Assembly: GCA_900321425.1 (NCBI GenBank)
Contig: ONWA01000007.1
Span: forward strand, 1-45,757
Source: an uncultured Prevotellaceae bacterium
GTDB lineage: Bacteria; Bacteroidota; Bacteroidia; Bacteroidales; Bacteroidaceae
Length of the DNA stretch: 45,757 nucleotides
Direction: 5' to 3'
Position numbers and translations under genes: made by a program. Position 1 is the stretch's first letter. Every line of letters starts with the position of its first letter. The notes below the pieces were generated by a model. That model was not told the origin of the DNA, searched no databases, and saw only the letters and a list, made by a program, of their open reading frames with translations. This document shows, one piece after another, positions 45,229 to 45,757 of the stretch.

Positions 45229-45757
45229 ACTATACGATAGAAAAAATTACGACGCTTATTGGCGCCCGACGCATCGGTACGGCAGATGCTAAGATTGGAT
45301 GGTTACTGACCGACAGCCGTTCCCTCTGTTTCCCTGAGGAGACTCTTTTCTTTGCGTTGAAGACCCAACGCAACGACGGTCATCGTTATATCGAAGACCT
45401 GTATCGCAGGGGAGTAAGAAACTTCGTTGTTGAGCAGACCGAAGCCAAGCGACTGACATCACGTTTCGCTGATGCCAACTTCTTAGTGGTTCCCTCACCC
45501 TTAGCTGCCCTGCAGCGGTTGGCTGAGCGTCATCGTGATGAGTTTGATATCCCTATCGTCGGCATCACGGGCAGCAACGGAAAGACGATGGTGAAAGAGT
45601 GGCTCAGTCAGTTGCTGGCGCCCTCCATGACCGTCACCCGTTCGCCTAAGAGCTATAACTCGCAAATCGGTGTGCCTCTGAGCGTGTGGTTGCTCAACGA
45701 ACATACGGAGGTGGCCCTCTTTGAGGCAGGTATCAGTGAGCCCGACGAGATGGCGGC
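45225..45757 (+). CDS. murF: MurF (UDP-N-acetylmuramoyl-tripeptide--D-Ala-D-Ala ligase), probably fused to alanine racemase; 3' truncated
   Basis: The first 177 residues are visible up to the window end. The N-terminal substrate-binding part (LLTDSRSLCFPEETLFFALK, 27-46) and the Mur-ligase ATP loop GITGSNGKTMVKEW (113-126) are intact, and KSYNSQIGVPLSVW (142-155) is the MurF hallmark. MurF adds D-Ala-D-Ala to the cell-wall precursor in the cytoplasm. In Bacteroidetes this gene is usually a fusion with a C-terminal alanine racemase (Alr), expected outside the window. It overlaps the GSCFA gene by 4 bases. Confidence 0.9.
   Translation, partial: MNYTIEKITTLIGARRIGTADAKIGWLLTDSRSLCFPEETLFFALKTQRNDGHRYIEDLYRRGVRNFVVEQTEAKRLTSRFADANFLVVPSPLAALQRLAERHRDEFDIPIVGITGSNGKTMVKEWLSQLLAPSMTVTRSPKSYNSQIGVPLSVWLLNEHTEVALFEAGISEPDEMA

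Overview
The window looks like a chromosome segment of a Prevotella-type Bacteroidales. The grounds are: promoters of the Bacteroidetes form (TTTG, 19-23 bases, TAnnTTTG) in front of many genes; a fused-type MurF/Alr gene start; a bifunctional fucokinase/GDP-fucose pyrophosphorylase (FKP); a GSCFA-domain protein; and secreted proteins ending in a tail (YNLxGxRV...KGIYIxNGxK) that I associate with Prevotella. No tRNA, rRNA, CRISPR array, insertion sequence or phage gene was seen. Base composition is fairly even, except for a visibly more AT-rich patch at about 29.4-33.4 kb.

Region by region. 1-0.9 kb: the 3' end of a secreted beta-rich protein and its terminators. 0.96-1.8 kb: a lone LytTR DNA-binding protein beside a gene-free stretch full of nested inverted repeats. 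1.8-6.0 kb: alaS, a MerR-type regulator and an M23/LysM cell-wall peptidase. 6.1-9.5 kb: a tightly overlapping minus-strand operon, DJ-1-like protein - ispD - recG. 9.6-12.15 kb: nadK overlapping an ABC exporter. 12.25-18.0 kb: a complete tripartite efflux operon (MacB-type ATPase, two FtsX/MacB permeases, periplasmic adaptor, TolC-like outer-membrane protein) whose gaps are filled with tandem 8-bp RATTGAAG repeats. 18.1-27.9 kb: a minus-strand operon of two giant secreted proteins (1728 and 1486 aa) and a 52-aa peptide. 28.1-29.4 kb: a secreted alpha/beta hydrolase.

29.4-33.5 kb is the accessory region. It holds a repeat-rich gene-free stretch, a two-gene overlapping operon (a 44-aa protein and a DUF6169-like protein), a small gene broken by a one-base frameshift, a gene with faint methylpurine-glycosylase resemblance, and an agmatine/peptidylarginine-deiminase domain fused to Sel1 repeats. 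The last two genes overlap and look like a functional pair. This is the best candidate in the window for an undescribed system.

33.5-45.7 kb: an orphan hybrid lipoprotein/TPR histidine kinase, an MFS transporter driven by a duplicated promoter module, a TlpA-like thioredoxin lipoprotein, a YfhO-type membrane protein, and then a fucose-salvage unit (fucP divergent from fkp). fkp is followed by a GSCFA protein and the start of murF/alr. Together fucP and fkp would import L-fucose and turn it into GDP-fucose for surface glycans.

A cross-cutting theme is short tandem repeats. Nine-bp CTAG-centred arrays sit in frame inside alaS and the GSCFA gene, an 11-bp CTAG-centred array lies beside the histidine kinase gene, and 8-bp arrays lie in the efflux and giant-protein operons.
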